A stretch of DNA of 64,000 bases from Mycobacterium sp. 852013-51886_SCH5428379 (GCF_001665575.1 NZ_LZSU01000042.1:241242-305241), one strand, 5' to 3'; shown: positions 24,979 to 33,281, counted from the first letter of the stretch. A program made the numbers and translations. The notes: generated by a model from the letters alone, not told the origin.

Positions 24979-25323
24979 CGTGATCAAGTATGCGCCGGTC
25001 GTCCAGCGAATACGCGGTCGAGCGGGGGGAAGGACCGGAGATGCGGAACCGTACGATCGTTCGGGTGTCGCCGGGCGGCACAGAGCAGCACGTTCGGCGA
25101 TTTTGGCCGACTGCGCCGAGCGGGTAGTATCGACCAACGGTGCGGAACCGCGCCGACTCTTTGCGTGCCCGCCACGGAATCCTCGCGGAATTTCCCGGCC
25201 TCGGCTCACGTTTTGTTGTCGGGGCCGGACTGCGCCGGTGCACCCCCCAGTGCACAGCAGTCGCCGCTTGCGGCGGCCGGCGCCGAAACCAACCAGAAGA
25301 CAACCGGAGGATCTCCGAAAAGT
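24979..25323. promoter_or_regulatory. 345-base divergent gap upstream of infA; candidate infA promoter
   Basis: No gene is visible on either strand. A plus-strand promoter candidate is TTGGCC at 25103-25108, a 16-base spacer and TAGTAT at 25125-25130, giving an infA leader of about 190 bases. On the minus strand, CATACT (24987-24992) lies 8 bases before the fused regulator ATG and could be a -10 for a leaderless message. GGAGG at 25306-25310 is the infA ribosome-binding site, with a rather long 13-base spacing. Confidence 0.45.
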
Positions 25324-25545
25324 ATGGCCAAGAAAGACGGTGCCATAGAGGTCGAGGGTCGCGTGGTCGAACCCCTGCCCAATGCGATGTTCCGCATTGA
25401 GCTGGAGAACGGTCACAAGGTTCTCGCCCACATCAGCGGCAAGATGCGGCAGCACTACATCCGCATCCTGCCCGAGGACCGCGTCGTGGTGGAGTTGTCT
25501 CCCTACGACCTGTCCCGGGGCCGCATCGTTTATCGGTACAAGTAA
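25324..25545 (+). CDS. infA: Translation initiation factor IF-1
   Basis: IF-1 is a 73-residue OB-fold protein that blocks the ribosomal A site during initiation. The sequence [19 protein letters not shown] to GRIVYRYK is the canonical actinobacterial IF-1 over its full length, including the RNA-binding [19 protein letters not shown] much longer open frame runs into it from upstream but is antisense to the kinase genes; ATG 25324 is the right start. It opens the infA-rpmJ-rpsM-rpsK-rpsD-rpoA-rplQ cluster. Confidence 0.98.
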
Positions 25546-25581
25546 ACAGACCAGCAACCAAGCAAGAAGGATCTCCACGCC

Positions 25582-25695
25582 GTGAAGGTGAACCCGAGCG
25601 TCAAGCCCATCTGCGACAAGTGCAGGGTGATCCGTCGGCATGGGCGGGTCATGGTGATCTGCTCTGATCCGCGCCACAAGCAGCGGCAGGGCTGA
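25582..25695 (+). CDS. rpmJ: 50S ribosomal protein L36
   Basis: This is a 37-residue ribosomal protein starting at GTG 25582: [20 protein letters not shown] onward. It keeps the zinc-binding set C11, C14, C27 and H32, so it is the zinc-containing (C+) form that mycobacteria use under zinc sufficiency. An AAGGA about 11 bases upstream serves as ribosome-binding site. It follows infA by 36 bases. Confidence 0.97.
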
Positions 25696-25753
25696 CGAGC
25701 ACCGCAGGGCTGGCCCACGCCACACACAACTGAATGATGACCTCCCAGTACCA

Positions 25754-25797
25754 CCGAGCGGATTGGCCGCTCGGACGCGCCCGGTCGGAGGCCGGGC
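25754..25797 (+). other. Two tandem hairpins in the rpmJ-rpsM gap
   Basis: CCGAGCGG/CCGCTCGG (25754-25774, loop ATTGG) and GCCCGG/CCGGGC (25779-25797, 7-base loop) lie in the 164-base gap before rpsM, the largest gap inside the cluster. They may be a leader structure for r-protein feedback or a partial terminator; neither has a T tract. Confidence 0.5.
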
Positions 25798-25859
25798 CCC
25801 ACACCTGAGTGGGAACGGACTGGGATCAGACCTCCGCCAAGTAAAGGAATGGCACACCC

Positions 25860-26234
25860 ATGGCCCGACTAGTGGGCGTTGATCTGCCGCGCGACAAGCG
25901 CATGGAGATCGCACTTACCTACATCTACGGCGTCGGCCGGACGCGCTCCCAGGAAATCCTGGACGCCACCGGTATCGACCGCAACCTGCGCAGCAAGGAT
26001 CTGACCGACGACCAGGTCACCCAGCTGCGCGACTACATCGAGGCGACTCTCAAGGTGGAGGGTGACCTGCGCCGCGAGGTGCAGGCAGACATCCGCCGCA
26101 AGATCGAGATCGGCTGCTACCAGGGTCTGCGCCACCGTCGTGGCCTGCCCGTGCGCGGACAGCGCACCAAGACCAACGCGCGTACCCGCAAGGGCCCGAA
26201 GCGCACCATCGCCGGCAAGAAGAAGGCCAGGTAA
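25860..26234 (+). CDS. rpsM: 30S ribosomal protein S13
   Basis: S13 sits at the head of the small subunit and contacts the P-site tRNA and L5. The 124-residue product starts MARLVGVDLPRDKRMEIALT with the IYGVGRTRSQEIL helix-hairpin-helix segment, and ends in the basic tail QRTKTNARTRKGPKRTIAGK. AAAGGAATG lies upstream of ATG 25860. rpsK follows after 6 bases. Confidence 0.98.
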   Translation: MARLVGVDLPRDKRMEIALTYIYGVGRTRSQEILDATGIDRNLRSKDLTDDQVTQLRDYIEATLKVEGDLRREVQADIRRKIEIGCYQGLRHRRGLPVRGQRTKTNARTRKGPKRTIAGKKKAR

Positions 26235-26240
26235 CCCCGG

Positions 26241-26657
26241 ATGGCACAGGCAAAGAAGGGCGGCGCGTCCGCCAAGAAGGGTCAGAAGACCCGCCGCAGG
26301 GAAAAGAAGAACGTCCCGCACGGCGCCGCTCACATCAAGAGCACCTTCAACAACACGATCGTGTCGATCACCGATCCCCAGGGCAACGTGATCGCCTGGG
26401 CGTCCTCGGGTCACGTGGGCTTCAAGGGGTCGCGTAAGTCGACGCCGTTCGCCGCGCAGCTGGCCGCCGAGAACGCCGCGCGCAAGGCGCAGGAGCACGG
26501 CGTCAAGAAGGTCGACGTGTTCGTCAAGGGTCCGGGTTCGGGCCGTGAAACCGCCATCCGTTCGCTGCAGGCCGCGGGCCTCGAGGTCGGCGCGATCGCC
26601 GACGTCACACCGCAGCCGCACAACGGTTGCCGTCCGCCGAAGCGGCGCAGGGTCTAG
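26241..26657 (+). CDS. rpsK: 30S ribosomal protein S11
   Basis: S11 lies on the platform of the small subunit near the mRNA exit. The 138-residue product has a Lys/Arg-rich N-terminus (AKKGQKTRRREKKNVPHGAA), then AHIKSTFNNTIVSITDPQGN and the C-terminal TPQPHNGCRPPKRRRV, all diagnostic. It starts at ATG 26241, 6 bases after the rpsM stop, and rpsD follows after 15 bases. Confidence 0.98.
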   Translation: MAQAKKGGASAKKGQKTRRREKKNVPHGAAHIKSTFNNTIVSITDPQGNVIAWASSGHVGFKGSRKSTPFAAQLAAENAARKAQEHGVKKVDVFVKGPGSGRETAIRSLQAAGLEVGAIADVTPQPHNGCRPPKRRRV

Positions 26658-26672
26658 GGAGGATCTTCAGAT

Positions 26673-27278
26673 ATGGCTCGTTATACCGGACCCGCCACCC
26701 GCAAGTCGCGCCGTCTCGGCGTCGACCTGGTCGGTGGTGATCAGTCGTTCGAGAAGCGCCCCTACCCGCCCGGCCAGCACGGTCGCGCGCGGATCAAGGA
26801 GAGCGAATACCGCACCCAGCTGCAGGAGAAGCAGAAGGCCCGCTTCACCTACGGCGTCCTGGAGAAGCAGTTCCGTCGTTACTACGACGAGGCCAACCGG
26901 CTGCCCGGCAAGACCGGTGACAACCTGCTGCGCATCCTGGAGTCCCGCCTGGACAACGTGGTCTACCGCGCCGGCTTGGCACGGACCCGTCGGATGGCCC
27001 GTCAGCTGGTCAGCCACGGCCACTTCACCGTCAACGGCGTCAAGGTCGACATCCCGAGCTACCGGGTGGCGCAGTACGACATCATCGACGTCCGCGACAA
27101 GTCGCTGAACACCGATCCGTTCATCATCGCGCGGGAGACCGCGGGTGACCGGCCGATTCCGTCGTGGCTGCAGGTCGTCGGCGAGCGTCAGCGCATCCTC
27201 GTCCACCAGCTGCCCGAGCGCGCGCAGATCGACGTGCCGCTGACCGAGCAGCTGATCGTGGAGCTCTACTCGAAGTAA
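26673..27278 (+). CDS. rpsD: 30S ribosomal protein S4
   Basis: S4 is a primary 16S rRNA-binding protein and in many bacteria a translational repressor of this operon. The 201-residue product begins MARYTGPATRKSRRLGVDLV and has the S4 RNA-binding domain around SRLDNVVYRAGLARTRRMAR. It contains no cysteine, so it is the zinc-free form, unlike L36 in the same operon. The start is ATG 26673 with GGGAGGA upstream. Confidence 0.98.
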   Translation: MARYTGPATRKSRRLGVDLVGGDQSFEKRPYPPGQHGRARIKESEYRTQLQEKQKARFTYGVLEKQFRRYYDEANRLPGKTGDNLLRILESRLDNVVYRAGLARTRRMARQLVSHGHFTVNGVKVDIPSYRVAQYDIIDVRDKSLNTDPFIIARETAGDRPIPSWLQVVGERQRILVHQLPERAQIDVPLTEQLIVELYSK

Positions 27279-27351
27279 CCCCCGGCCGTCCGGATGACGG
27301 CAGGGTTTGTGCGACATCAAATAGCGGGTGTCGTGAAGAAGGAGAAAACAC

Positions 27352-28416
27352 ATGCTGATCTCTCAGCGCCCCACACTGGCCGAAGAGTCGGTCGCCGAAA
27401 ACCGTTCACGGTTCGTCATCGAGCCGCTGGAGCCCGGCTTCGGCTACACCCTGGGTAACTCGCTGCGGCGCACGCTGCTGTCGTCCATCCCGGGCGCGGC
27501 CGTCACCAGCATCCGCATCGACGGTGTGCTGCACGAGTTCACCACCGTTCCCGGGGTCAAGGAAGACGTCACCGACATCATCCTGAACCTCAAGAGCCTG
27601 GTGGTCTCGTCCGAGGAGGACGAGCCGGTCACCATGTACCTGCGCAAGCAGGGTCCCGGTGAGGTCACCGCGGGCGACATCGTCCCGCCCGCCGGTGTGA
27701 CGGTCCACAACCCGGATATGCACATCGCGACGCTGAACGACAAGGGCAAGCTCGAGGTCGAGCTGGTCGTCGAGCGCGGCCGCGGTTACGTGCCGGCCGT
27801 GATGAACAAGGCGTCCGGCGCCGAGATCGGCCGCATCCCGGTCGACTCGATCTACAGCCCGGTGCTCAAGGTGACCTACAAGGTGGAGGCCACCCGCGTC
27901 GAGCAGCGCACCGACTTCGACAAGCTGATCCTCGACGTCGAGACCAAGAACTCGATCAGCCCGCGTGACGCGCTCGCTTCGGCGGGTAAGACGCTGGTCG
28001 AGCTGTTCGGTCTGGCCCGGGAACTCAACGTCGAGGCCGAGGGCATCGAGATCGGTCCCTCGCCTGCCGAGGCCGATCACATCGCGTCGTTCGCGCTGCC
28101 GATCGACGATCTCGACCTCACGGTGCGCTCGTACAACTGCCTCAAGCGCGAGGGCGTGCACACCGTGGGCGAGCTCGTGGCCCGCACGGAGTCCGATCTG
28201 CTGGACATCCGCAACTTCGGTCAGAAGTCCATCGACGAGGTGAAGATCAAGCTGCACCAGCTGGGTCTCTCGCTCAAGGACAGCCCGGCCACGTTCGATC
28301 CGTCGGAGGTCGCCGGATACGACGCCGCCACCGGCACCTGGAACAGCGACGCCGGTTACGACTCGGCGTACGAGTCTGACGACAACCAGGACTTCGCCGA
28401 AACCGAACAGCTCTGA
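27352..28416 (+). CDS. rpoA: RNA polymerase alpha subunit
   Basis: The 354-residue alpha subunit has an N-terminal dimerisation domain (SRFVIEPLEPGFGYTLGNSL, RRTLLSSIPGAAVTSIRIDG) and a C-terminal DNA-binding domain (RSYNCLKREGVHTVGELVAR, IRNFGQKSIDEVKIKL) joined by a flexible linker. A roughly 40-residue acidic tail (ESDDNQDFAETEQL at the end) follows the CTD, as in other mycobacteria. GAAGGAG lies 8 bases before ATG 27352. The 73-base gap after rpsD has no terminator. Confidence 0.99.
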   Translation: MLISQRPTLAEESVAENRSRFVIEPLEPGFGYTLGNSLRRTLLSSIPGAAVTSIRIDGVLHEFTTVPGVKEDVTDIILNLKSLVVSSEEDEPVTMYLRKQGPGEVTAGDIVPPAGVTVHNPDMHIATLNDKGKLEVELVVERGRGYVPAVMNKASGAEIGRIPVDSIYSPVLKVTYKVEATRVEQRTDFDKLILDVETKNSISPRDALASAGKTLVELFGLARELNVEAEGIEIGPSPAEADHIASFALPIDDLDLTVRSYNCLKREGVHTVGELVARTESDLLDIRNFGQKSIDEVKIKLHQLGLSLKDSPATFDPSEVAGYDAATGTWNSDAGYDSAYESDDNQDFAETEQL

Positions 28417-28519
28417 CCCCGGGGCACATTCCCACCCAGCTTCGCCCGCCCAATCTCGAAAGAGAACCGTCCCGGTCCTACCTGATACGGGGACCGGCCC
28501 CATTTAGGAGATAGTCGCA

Positions 28520-29122
28520 ATGCCCAAACCCACCAAGGGTCCTCGCCTCGGCGGGTCGTCCTCGCACCAGAAGGCGCTGCTGGCCAACCTGGCCACGTCG
28601 CTGTTCGAGCACGGCCGGATCAAGACGACCGAGCCGAAGGCGCGGGCGCTGCGGCCCTACGCGGAGAAGCTGATCACCCACGCCAAGAAGGGTGCGCTGC
28701 ACAACCGGCGCGAGGTGCTCAAGAAGATCCGCGACAAGGATGTCGTGCACACCCTGTTCGCCGAGATCGGCCCGTTCTACGCCGACCGTGAGGGCGGCTA
28801 CACCCGCATCATCAAGGTCGAGCCGCGCAAGGGCGACAACGCCCCGATGGCGGTCATCGAGCTGGTGCGGGAGAAGACGGTGACCAGCGAGGCGAACCGG
28901 GCGCGTCGGAGCCGCTCCGGTGGCGACATCGAGCCGGATGCCGATGCGTCGCAGAAGGTCGCGGCCGCCGCTGCGCCGCAGGCCGCGGTGGAGCCGGAGG
29001 CCGCCGAGGGTCCGGACGCGGAGGAGCTGACGGCCGAGGACACCACGGCGACCGAGGCGTCGCGGTCCACCGAGACCGACGATCCGACGGACACCGAGGG
29101 TTCGGACGCTGACAAGTCCTAG
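28520..29122 (+). CDS. rplQ: 50S ribosomal protein L17 with acidic C-terminal extension
   Basis: The first 120 or so residues are canonical L17 (PKPTKGPRLGGSSSHQKALL, LFEHGRIKTTEPKARALRPY). The remaining roughly 80 residues are a low-complexity Ala/Glu/Thr/Asp tail ending GSDADKS, a feature of actinobacterial L17 proteins whose length varies between species. AGGAGATAG precedes ATG 28520. A perfect 17-base hairpin lies 9 bases after the stop and overlaps the truA start. Confidence 0.98.
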   Translation: MPKPTKGPRLGGSSSHQKALLANLATSLFEHGRIKTTEPKARALRPYAEKLITHAKKGALHNRREVLKKIRDKDVVHTLFAEIGPFYADREGGYTRIIKVEPRKGDNAPMAVIELVREKTVTSEANRARRSRSGGDIEPDADASQKVAAAAAPQAAVEPEAAEGPDAEELTAEDTTATEASRSTETDDPTDTEGSDADKS

Positions 29123-29129
29123 TCACGAC

Positions 29130-29999
29130 ATGAACAAGCCCGCCATCGATTCCGATGGCGGGCTTGTTCGTCTTCGGCTCGAAGTGAGCTATGACGGCAC
29201 CGACTTCGCGGGGTGGGCGCCGCAGGCGGGGCAGCGCACCGTGGCCGGGCTGATCGACGAGGCGCTGTCGACGGTGTTCCGGACGCCGGTGACGGTGCGG
29301 GCGGCCGGGCGCACCGACGCCGGGGTGCACGCCACCGGGCAGGTCGCGCACGTCGATGTACCGTCCGAGGCGATTCAACACGCCTATCCCCGCACCCCGC
29401 GTCCGGCGGATCCCGAATTCTCGCCGCTGGTGCGGCGGTTGGGGCGCTTCCTGCCCGAGGACGTGCGGATCACCCGGGTAGTGCGCGCACCGTCCGGTTT
29501 CGACGCTCGCTTCTCCGCGCTGCGCCGACATTACGAATACCGCCTGGGCACCGCGGATTTCGGGGTCACCCCGCAGCAGGCGCGGTATGTGACGGCATGG
29601 CCGCGGCCCCTGGACGTCGAGGCGATGACCGAGGCCGGCCGCGTACTGGTCGGACTGCACGATTTCGCGGCGTTCTGCCGGTACCGCGAAGGTGCGACGA
29701 CGATCCGCGATCTGCAGCGGCTGGACTGGACGCGCGACGGGGACATCCTCACCGCGCACGTCACCGCAGACGCGTTCTGCTGGAACATGGTTCGGTCCCT
29801 GGTGGGCGCACTGCTCGCAGTGGGGGAGCACCGACGCGAACCCGCGTGGTGCGCGGGTCTGCTGGACGCTCCGAGTCGGTCGAGCGAATTCGCCGCCGCA
29901 CCCGCGCGCGGGCTCACCCTCGTCGGCGTCGACTATCCGCCCGACGACGAACTGGCTGCGCGCACCCTGATCACCCGGGATCTGCGGGTTCGCCCCTAG
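29130..29999 (+). CDS. truA: tRNA pseudouridine synthase TruA
   Basis: TruA makes pseudouridine at positions 38-40 of the tRNA anticodon arm. The frame encodes 289 residues from ATG 29130. Conserved blocks are RLRLEVSYDGTDFAGWAPQA, the catalytic Asp63 in AAGRTDAGVHATGQVAH, FDARFSALRRHYEYRL, and FCWNMVRSLVGALLAVGEHR. The true start is uncertain: ATG 29130 lies at the base of the 29132-29169 hairpin, and the conserved domain begins only at about residue 14, so an internal start such as GTG at residue 19 is unlikely but initiation after the hairpin cannot be excluded. The position after rplQ matches Rv3455c. Confidence 0.95.
   Translation: MNKPAIDSDGGLVRLRLEVSYDGTDFAGWAPQAGQRTVAGLIDEALSTVFRTPVTVRAAGRTDAGVHATGQVAHVDVPSEAIQHAYPRTPRPADPEFSPLVRRLGRFLPEDVRITRVVRAPSGFDARFSALRRHYEYRLGTADFGVTPQQARYVTAWPRPLDVEAMTEAGRVLVGLHDFAAFCRYREGATTIRDLQRLDWTRDGDILTAHVTADAFCWNMVRSLVGALLAVGEHRREPAWCAGLLDAPSRSSEFAAAPARGLTLVGVDYPPDDELAARTLITRDLRVRP
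29132..29169 (+). terminator. Perfect 17-bp hairpin after rplQ, overlapping the truA start
   Basis: GAACAAGCCCGCCATCG (29132-29148) pairs exactly with 29153-29169 around the loop ATTC. It is followed by GTCTTC rather than a T run, as is common for mycobacterial terminators. It lies 9 bases after the rplQ stop, so it probably ends or attenuates the r-protein message. It also covers the first 13 codons of the truA frame. Confidence 0.8.
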
Positions 30000-30005
30000 G
30001 GCGAC

Positions 30006-31736
30006 TCAGGACCGGCGGACCCGGTTCTTGCCTTCGCGTTTGGCGCGGTACAACGCCTCGTCGGCGCGCACGACGGCGTCCTGCAGGACTTCACCGGGGC
30101 CCAGGATGGTGTAGCCGATCGAACAGGTCTGGCCGTACGGCATGCATTTCGCGAGTCGGGTCAGCGCATGCGACGCCTGCTCGGCCGGGGTGTCGGCCAG
30201 GGCGATGATGAACTCCTCGCCGCCCCACCGCGCGATGACGTCGCCGTGTCGAAGCGTGGCCGCGGCGGCGGCCGAGAACCTCTGCAGCAGAACGTCTCCC
30301 GCGCTGTGGCCGCGAGTGTCGTTGTAGGACTTGAAATTGTCGAAATCCAGGACGGCGATGGTCAGCGTGCTGCCTCGCTGCCGGGCGTCTGCGATGAGCA
30401 CCTCGATGCGGTCGTTCCAGGCGCGCCGGTTGAGCAGTCCGGTCAGGGCGTCGGTGGTGGCGTTGTGTTTGAGCTCGGCGTACGCGGCCACCACGGCCGA
30501 GATGTCGCGGACCTCCAGCTGGACGCTCCGCACTCCGTCGTGCGCCACGGCCCTGGCGTTGAACTCGACGGTGAGTTCGCGCCCGTCCAGCCGGCGTAGC
30601 ACACCGCGCTGGGCGCGGATGTCGGCTCCGCCGGCCAGCACGTCGGTCATCATCGCTTCGGCAATGGGTCGAAGACTGTCGGGAATGAGGTGCGTCGCGG
30701 TGGTCGGTTCGACGTCGGAGAGCGACCGGGCTCCGAGCAGGGTCATCGCCTCTGCGTTCATGTAGGTGATCGTCAGGCTCGGGTCGACGACGATGACAGC
30801 GGTGGGCAACTGTTCGAGGACGGTGCGCCAGCGCAGTTCGGCCTCGGCGTGCGCCGCGCGCGCGGCCGCCAGCTCGGTGACGTCAGTCGACACGCCGCCG
30901 ATGCCCATCACGTCACCGTCGTCGTCGATGAGCGGGAACTTCGTCGACCGGTAGATGTGCACCGAACCGTCGGGATGGATGACGTCTTCGTTGAAGATCT
31001 GCCACTCCCGGGTCGCGAGGATGTGCAGATCGTGGCGTCGGAACTGGTCGGCCAGCTCCGCGTCGAAGACCTCGTGGTCGGTGCGCCCGGTGAGTCCACC
31101 GTGACCCGTGACGTATTCCAGGGCGTGATTGGCCATCACGAACCGACCGTCGGGGTCCTTGGCGAAGATGAGGACGTCGGTGTGCGCCAGCACGCCCTCG
31201 AGCATCCGTTGCTGGCGCCGCAGTGCGGTGTCGGTGGTCGGCCGGATCTGTCGGCGCACCTCGAGCAGGTGGACCACCTGGTCGGCCAGCGCGCGCAGAT
31301 GTCCGCACTGCCGATCGGACAGCGAGCGGGGTGCGACGTCCATCACGCACAGGGTGCCGAGGCGGTGACCTCCCGGGGTGATCAGCGGCGCACCGGCATA
31401 GAACCGCACGCGGGGTTCCGCCAGGACCAGCGGGTGGCGGTCGAACCGGGGATCGAGCGCAGTGTCGCGTACCTCGGTGACGGTGTCCGTCGTGATCGCG
31501 TGCAGGCAGAACGACAACGCGAGCGGCAACTCGTCGACGTCGATCCCGTACCGCGCCTTGTGCCACTGGCGTGCGCCGTCGACGAAGGTGATCAGTGCGA
31601 TCGGCGCGTCACACAAGTCGGCGGCCAGCGCGGCCAACGCGTCGAACGCGGCCTCGGGAGGGGTACCGACGACCGCGTAGTCGGCCAGAATGGTCAGGCG
31701 GCCTGCCTCATCGTCTGACCGTCCGGCGGAATCCAT
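30006..31736 (-). CDS. GAF-PAS-PAS-GGDEF diguanylate cyclase
   Basis: The 576-residue soluble protein has a GAF domain (about 20-160), two PAS segments (about 180-290 and 300-410, the first with the PAC-like HIYRSTKFPLIDDDGDVMG), and a GGDEF domain (about 425-576). The active-site loop is GGEEF (505-509), intact for catalysis. R496-x-x-D499, five residues before it, is a standard inhibitory I-site, so c-di-GMP synthesis with product inhibition is expected. No EAL or HD-GYP phosphodiesterase is in the window. The start is ATG 31736. It is convergent with truA, 6 bases apart. The signal is unknown. Confidence 0.92.
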   Translation of the reverse strand: MDSAGRSDDEAGRLTILADYAVVGTPPEAAFDALAALAADLCDAPIALITFVDGARQWHKARYGIDVDELPLALSFCLHAITTDTVTEVRDTALDPRFDRHPLVLAEPRVRFYAGAPLITPGGHRLGTLCVMDVAPRSLSDRQCGHLRALADQVVHLLEVRRQIRPTTDTALRRQQRMLEGVLAHTDVLIFAKDPDGRFVMANHALEYVTGHGGLTGRTDHEVFDAELADQFRRHDLHILATREWQIFNEDVIHPDGSVHIYRSTKFPLIDDDGDVMGIGGVSTDVTELAAARAAHAEAELRWRTVLEQLPTAVIVVDPSLTITYMNAEAMTLLGARSLSDVEPTTATHLIPDSLRPIAEAMMTDVLAGGADIRAQRGVLRRLDGRELTVEFNARAVAHDGVRSVQLEVRDISAVVAAYAELKHNATTDALTGLLNRRAWNDRIEVLIADARQRGSTLTIAVLDFDNFKSYNDTRGHSAGDVLLQRFSAAAAATLRHGDVIARWGGEEFIIALADTPAEQASHALTRLAKCMPYGQTCSIGYTILGPGEVLQDAVVRADEALYRAKREGKNRVRRS

Positions 31737-31843
31737 ACCGACGCCGAGAACCTTTCGCGAGGGCCGATATCAGGGCCGTCGACGGCAGCCCGCAACGCAA
31801 TACCCCCTTGGGGCGGTCTGCAACCGCGGGCGGCGGGAGACGG

Positions 31844-32536
31844 TCAGATCCGGCCGACGATGAAGTCGGCGGCCTGGTTGACCATGCCCGCGTTGATGTA
31901 CGCCCGGGCCGCATGGTCGGGCCAGTTGTTCTCCCAGGTGTTCGGATCGGCGGGGTTGCAGATCGGGTCCGCACCGTGGCAGAGCTCGATCGTGCGTTCG
32001 CGGTAGAGCGGGCTGAAGTTCGTGATCGGACCCACCCAGGCTGCGCCGTTGCCGAACAGCGCGACGGCCGCGATGTGGCGGTCCATCCCCGGCGGCAGCG
32101 GCTTGTCGAATCCGAACGCGGCAATCGGCGCGGCCAGGACGATGTCGGTGACCGCGGCGCCGAGCGAGTACCCGCCGAGCACCAGCCGGGTGTCGGGGCA
32201 GCGGGCCGCCATGTCCTGGATGCGCGAACTCATGTCGTTCGCGCCGATGTCGATCTCATGGTCGGCGGGATACTGCACCGCGTAGAGGTCGATGTCCTTG
32301 TTGGTCTTGTTGCGTATCGCGCTGATGAGGTTGTTGCCGATCACCCCCGCGCCGGGAGCCTCGACGCGGCCGCGCGCGAAGATCAGCTCGGCCTCTGGGC
32401 AGGACTGGGCGGACGCGGTGGCGGCGGTGCGCGGTGACAGTGCCGGTGCCACAAGGAGACCGGCCGCTGCGACGACGCAGGCGACGAGCGCCAGCAACGG
32501 ACGAGACCTGAAGACCGACGCGGGATGATTTCTCAC
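31844..32536 (-). CDS. Secreted cutinase-family esterase (Rv3452/cut4-like)
   Basis: The roughly 230-residue precursor has a Sec signal peptide (RSRPLLALVACVVAAAGLL, probable cleavage after ASA near residue 43). The catalytic triad is Ser124 in GGYSLGAA, Asp190 in CHGADPIC and His208 in WPDHAARAY, and the family cysteine pairs are present. The usual ARGTxEPPG segment reads ARGRVEAPG here, so the oxyanion-side loop differs. GTG 32536 is chosen; GTG 32557 in frame is an alternative. It lies 53 bases after the second cutinase and is probably co-transcribed. Mycobacterial cutinases are lipases, esterases or phospholipases acting outside the cell. Confidence 0.93.
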   Translation of the reverse strand: MRNHPASVFRSRPLLALVACVVAAAGLLVAPALSPRTAATASAQSCPEAELIFARGRVEAPGAGVIGNNLISAIRNKTNKDIDLYAVQYPADHEIDIGANDMSSRIQDMAARCPDTRLVLGGYSLGAAVTDIVLAAPIAAFGFDKPLPPGMDRHIAAVALFGNGAAWVGPITNFSPLYRERTIELCHGADPICNPADPNTWENNWPDHAARAYINAGMVNQAADFIVGRI

Positions 32537-32589
32537 CTCGCCGATAGTAACGAACACGGGGGACACCACCCTTCGATCGCGGAGGTCGC

Positions 32590-33264
32590 TCAGATCCGGC
32601 CGGCGACGAAGCCGGCGGCCTGACCGATGAACGGTGACGACTCGTAATGCGTGTGCGCGAACGGATTGCGCCCGTCCGAGCAGATCGGGTCGCCGTCGCC
32701 GCACGCGTCGACACTGCGGCCAGCGAACTGGCCGCGGGCACTGAGCGGACTACCGAATTTCGCTGCGGGATTACCGAAGACGGCCACCGCGGCGACGTCG
32801 TCGGCGTAATTGCCGGGCAGTGGTGGGGCCGATCCGATGTCGCCGATGCGGTTGCCGAGCGGCGGCACCCCGGCCAGCATGTCGATCACCGCGGCGCCCT
32901 GCGAGTAGCCGCCCAGCACGAAGCGGGTGCCGGGACACTGCGCGGACACCGATGCGATGCGCGCGGTGACGTCGTTGGCGCCGGCGGCGGTGGTCAGGAA
33001 GTCGTACGTCGCCGGATAGTTGACGCCGTAGGTGCTCAGCGTCATCCCGCCCAGCTGTGGGCGCAGCGCGTCGGCGAGTGCCTGGCCGACGCGGCCGATG
33101 CCCGCCGGTTCGCTGGTCCCGCGCGCGAAGATCAGCTCGACGTCCGAGCAGCCCTGTGCGCTTGCGGTGGGGATGGGGCCGCCGACCAGCAGCGCGGAGG
33201 CCGCGGCGACGGTGAGCACGGAGGCGGCGAGACGGCCGCCGGCACGGAGAACGGTCACCGGCAC
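32590..33264 (-). CDS. Secreted cutinase-family esterase (Rv3451/cut3-like)
   Basis: The 224-residue precursor has a signal peptide ending PTASA before QGCSDVELIFARGTSEP. The triad is Ser121 in GGYSQGAA, an Asp in CGDGDPICSD and a His in FAHTHYESS; the oxyanion loop ARGTSEPAGIG is standard. The gene is read before its paralogue at 31844 and 17 bases after the EamA transporter stop. GTG 33264 is the first start in frame and lacks a clear ribosome-binding site. Position next to ESX-4 and truA matches M. tuberculosis Rv3451-Rv3452, except for the inserted genes that follow. Confidence 0.94.
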   Translation of the reverse strand: MPVTVLRAGGRLAASVLTVAAASALLVGGPIPTASAQGCSDVELIFARGTSEPAGIGRVGQALADALRPQLGGMTLSTYGVNYPATYDFLTTAAGANDVTARIASVSAQCPGTRFVLGGYSQGAAVIDMLAGVPPLGNRIGDIGSAPPLPGNYADDVAAVAVFGNPAAKFGSPLSARGQFAGRSVDACGDGDPICSDGRNPFAHTHYESSPFIGQAAGFVAGRI

Positions 33265-33281
33265 ATAATCACATAGACCGG

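Noticed and set aside
25041..25080. GGAAC upstream of infA as a fourth ECF promoter
   Set aside because: The downstream element at the right distance is TGTCG, not CGTC, and a TTGGCC/TAGTAT promoter fits better.
21949..25545. A plus-strand open frame of nearly 1200 codons ending in infA
   Set aside because: It is antisense to the kinase and fused-regulator genes, which have clear motifs; only its last 73 codons (IF-1) are real.
31795..31815. CCCCCTTGGGG near the 5' end of the GGDEF gene as a match to the 13017 repeat
   Set aside because: The centre and arm lengths differ and there is no shared regulator; short C/G runs are common in this DNA.
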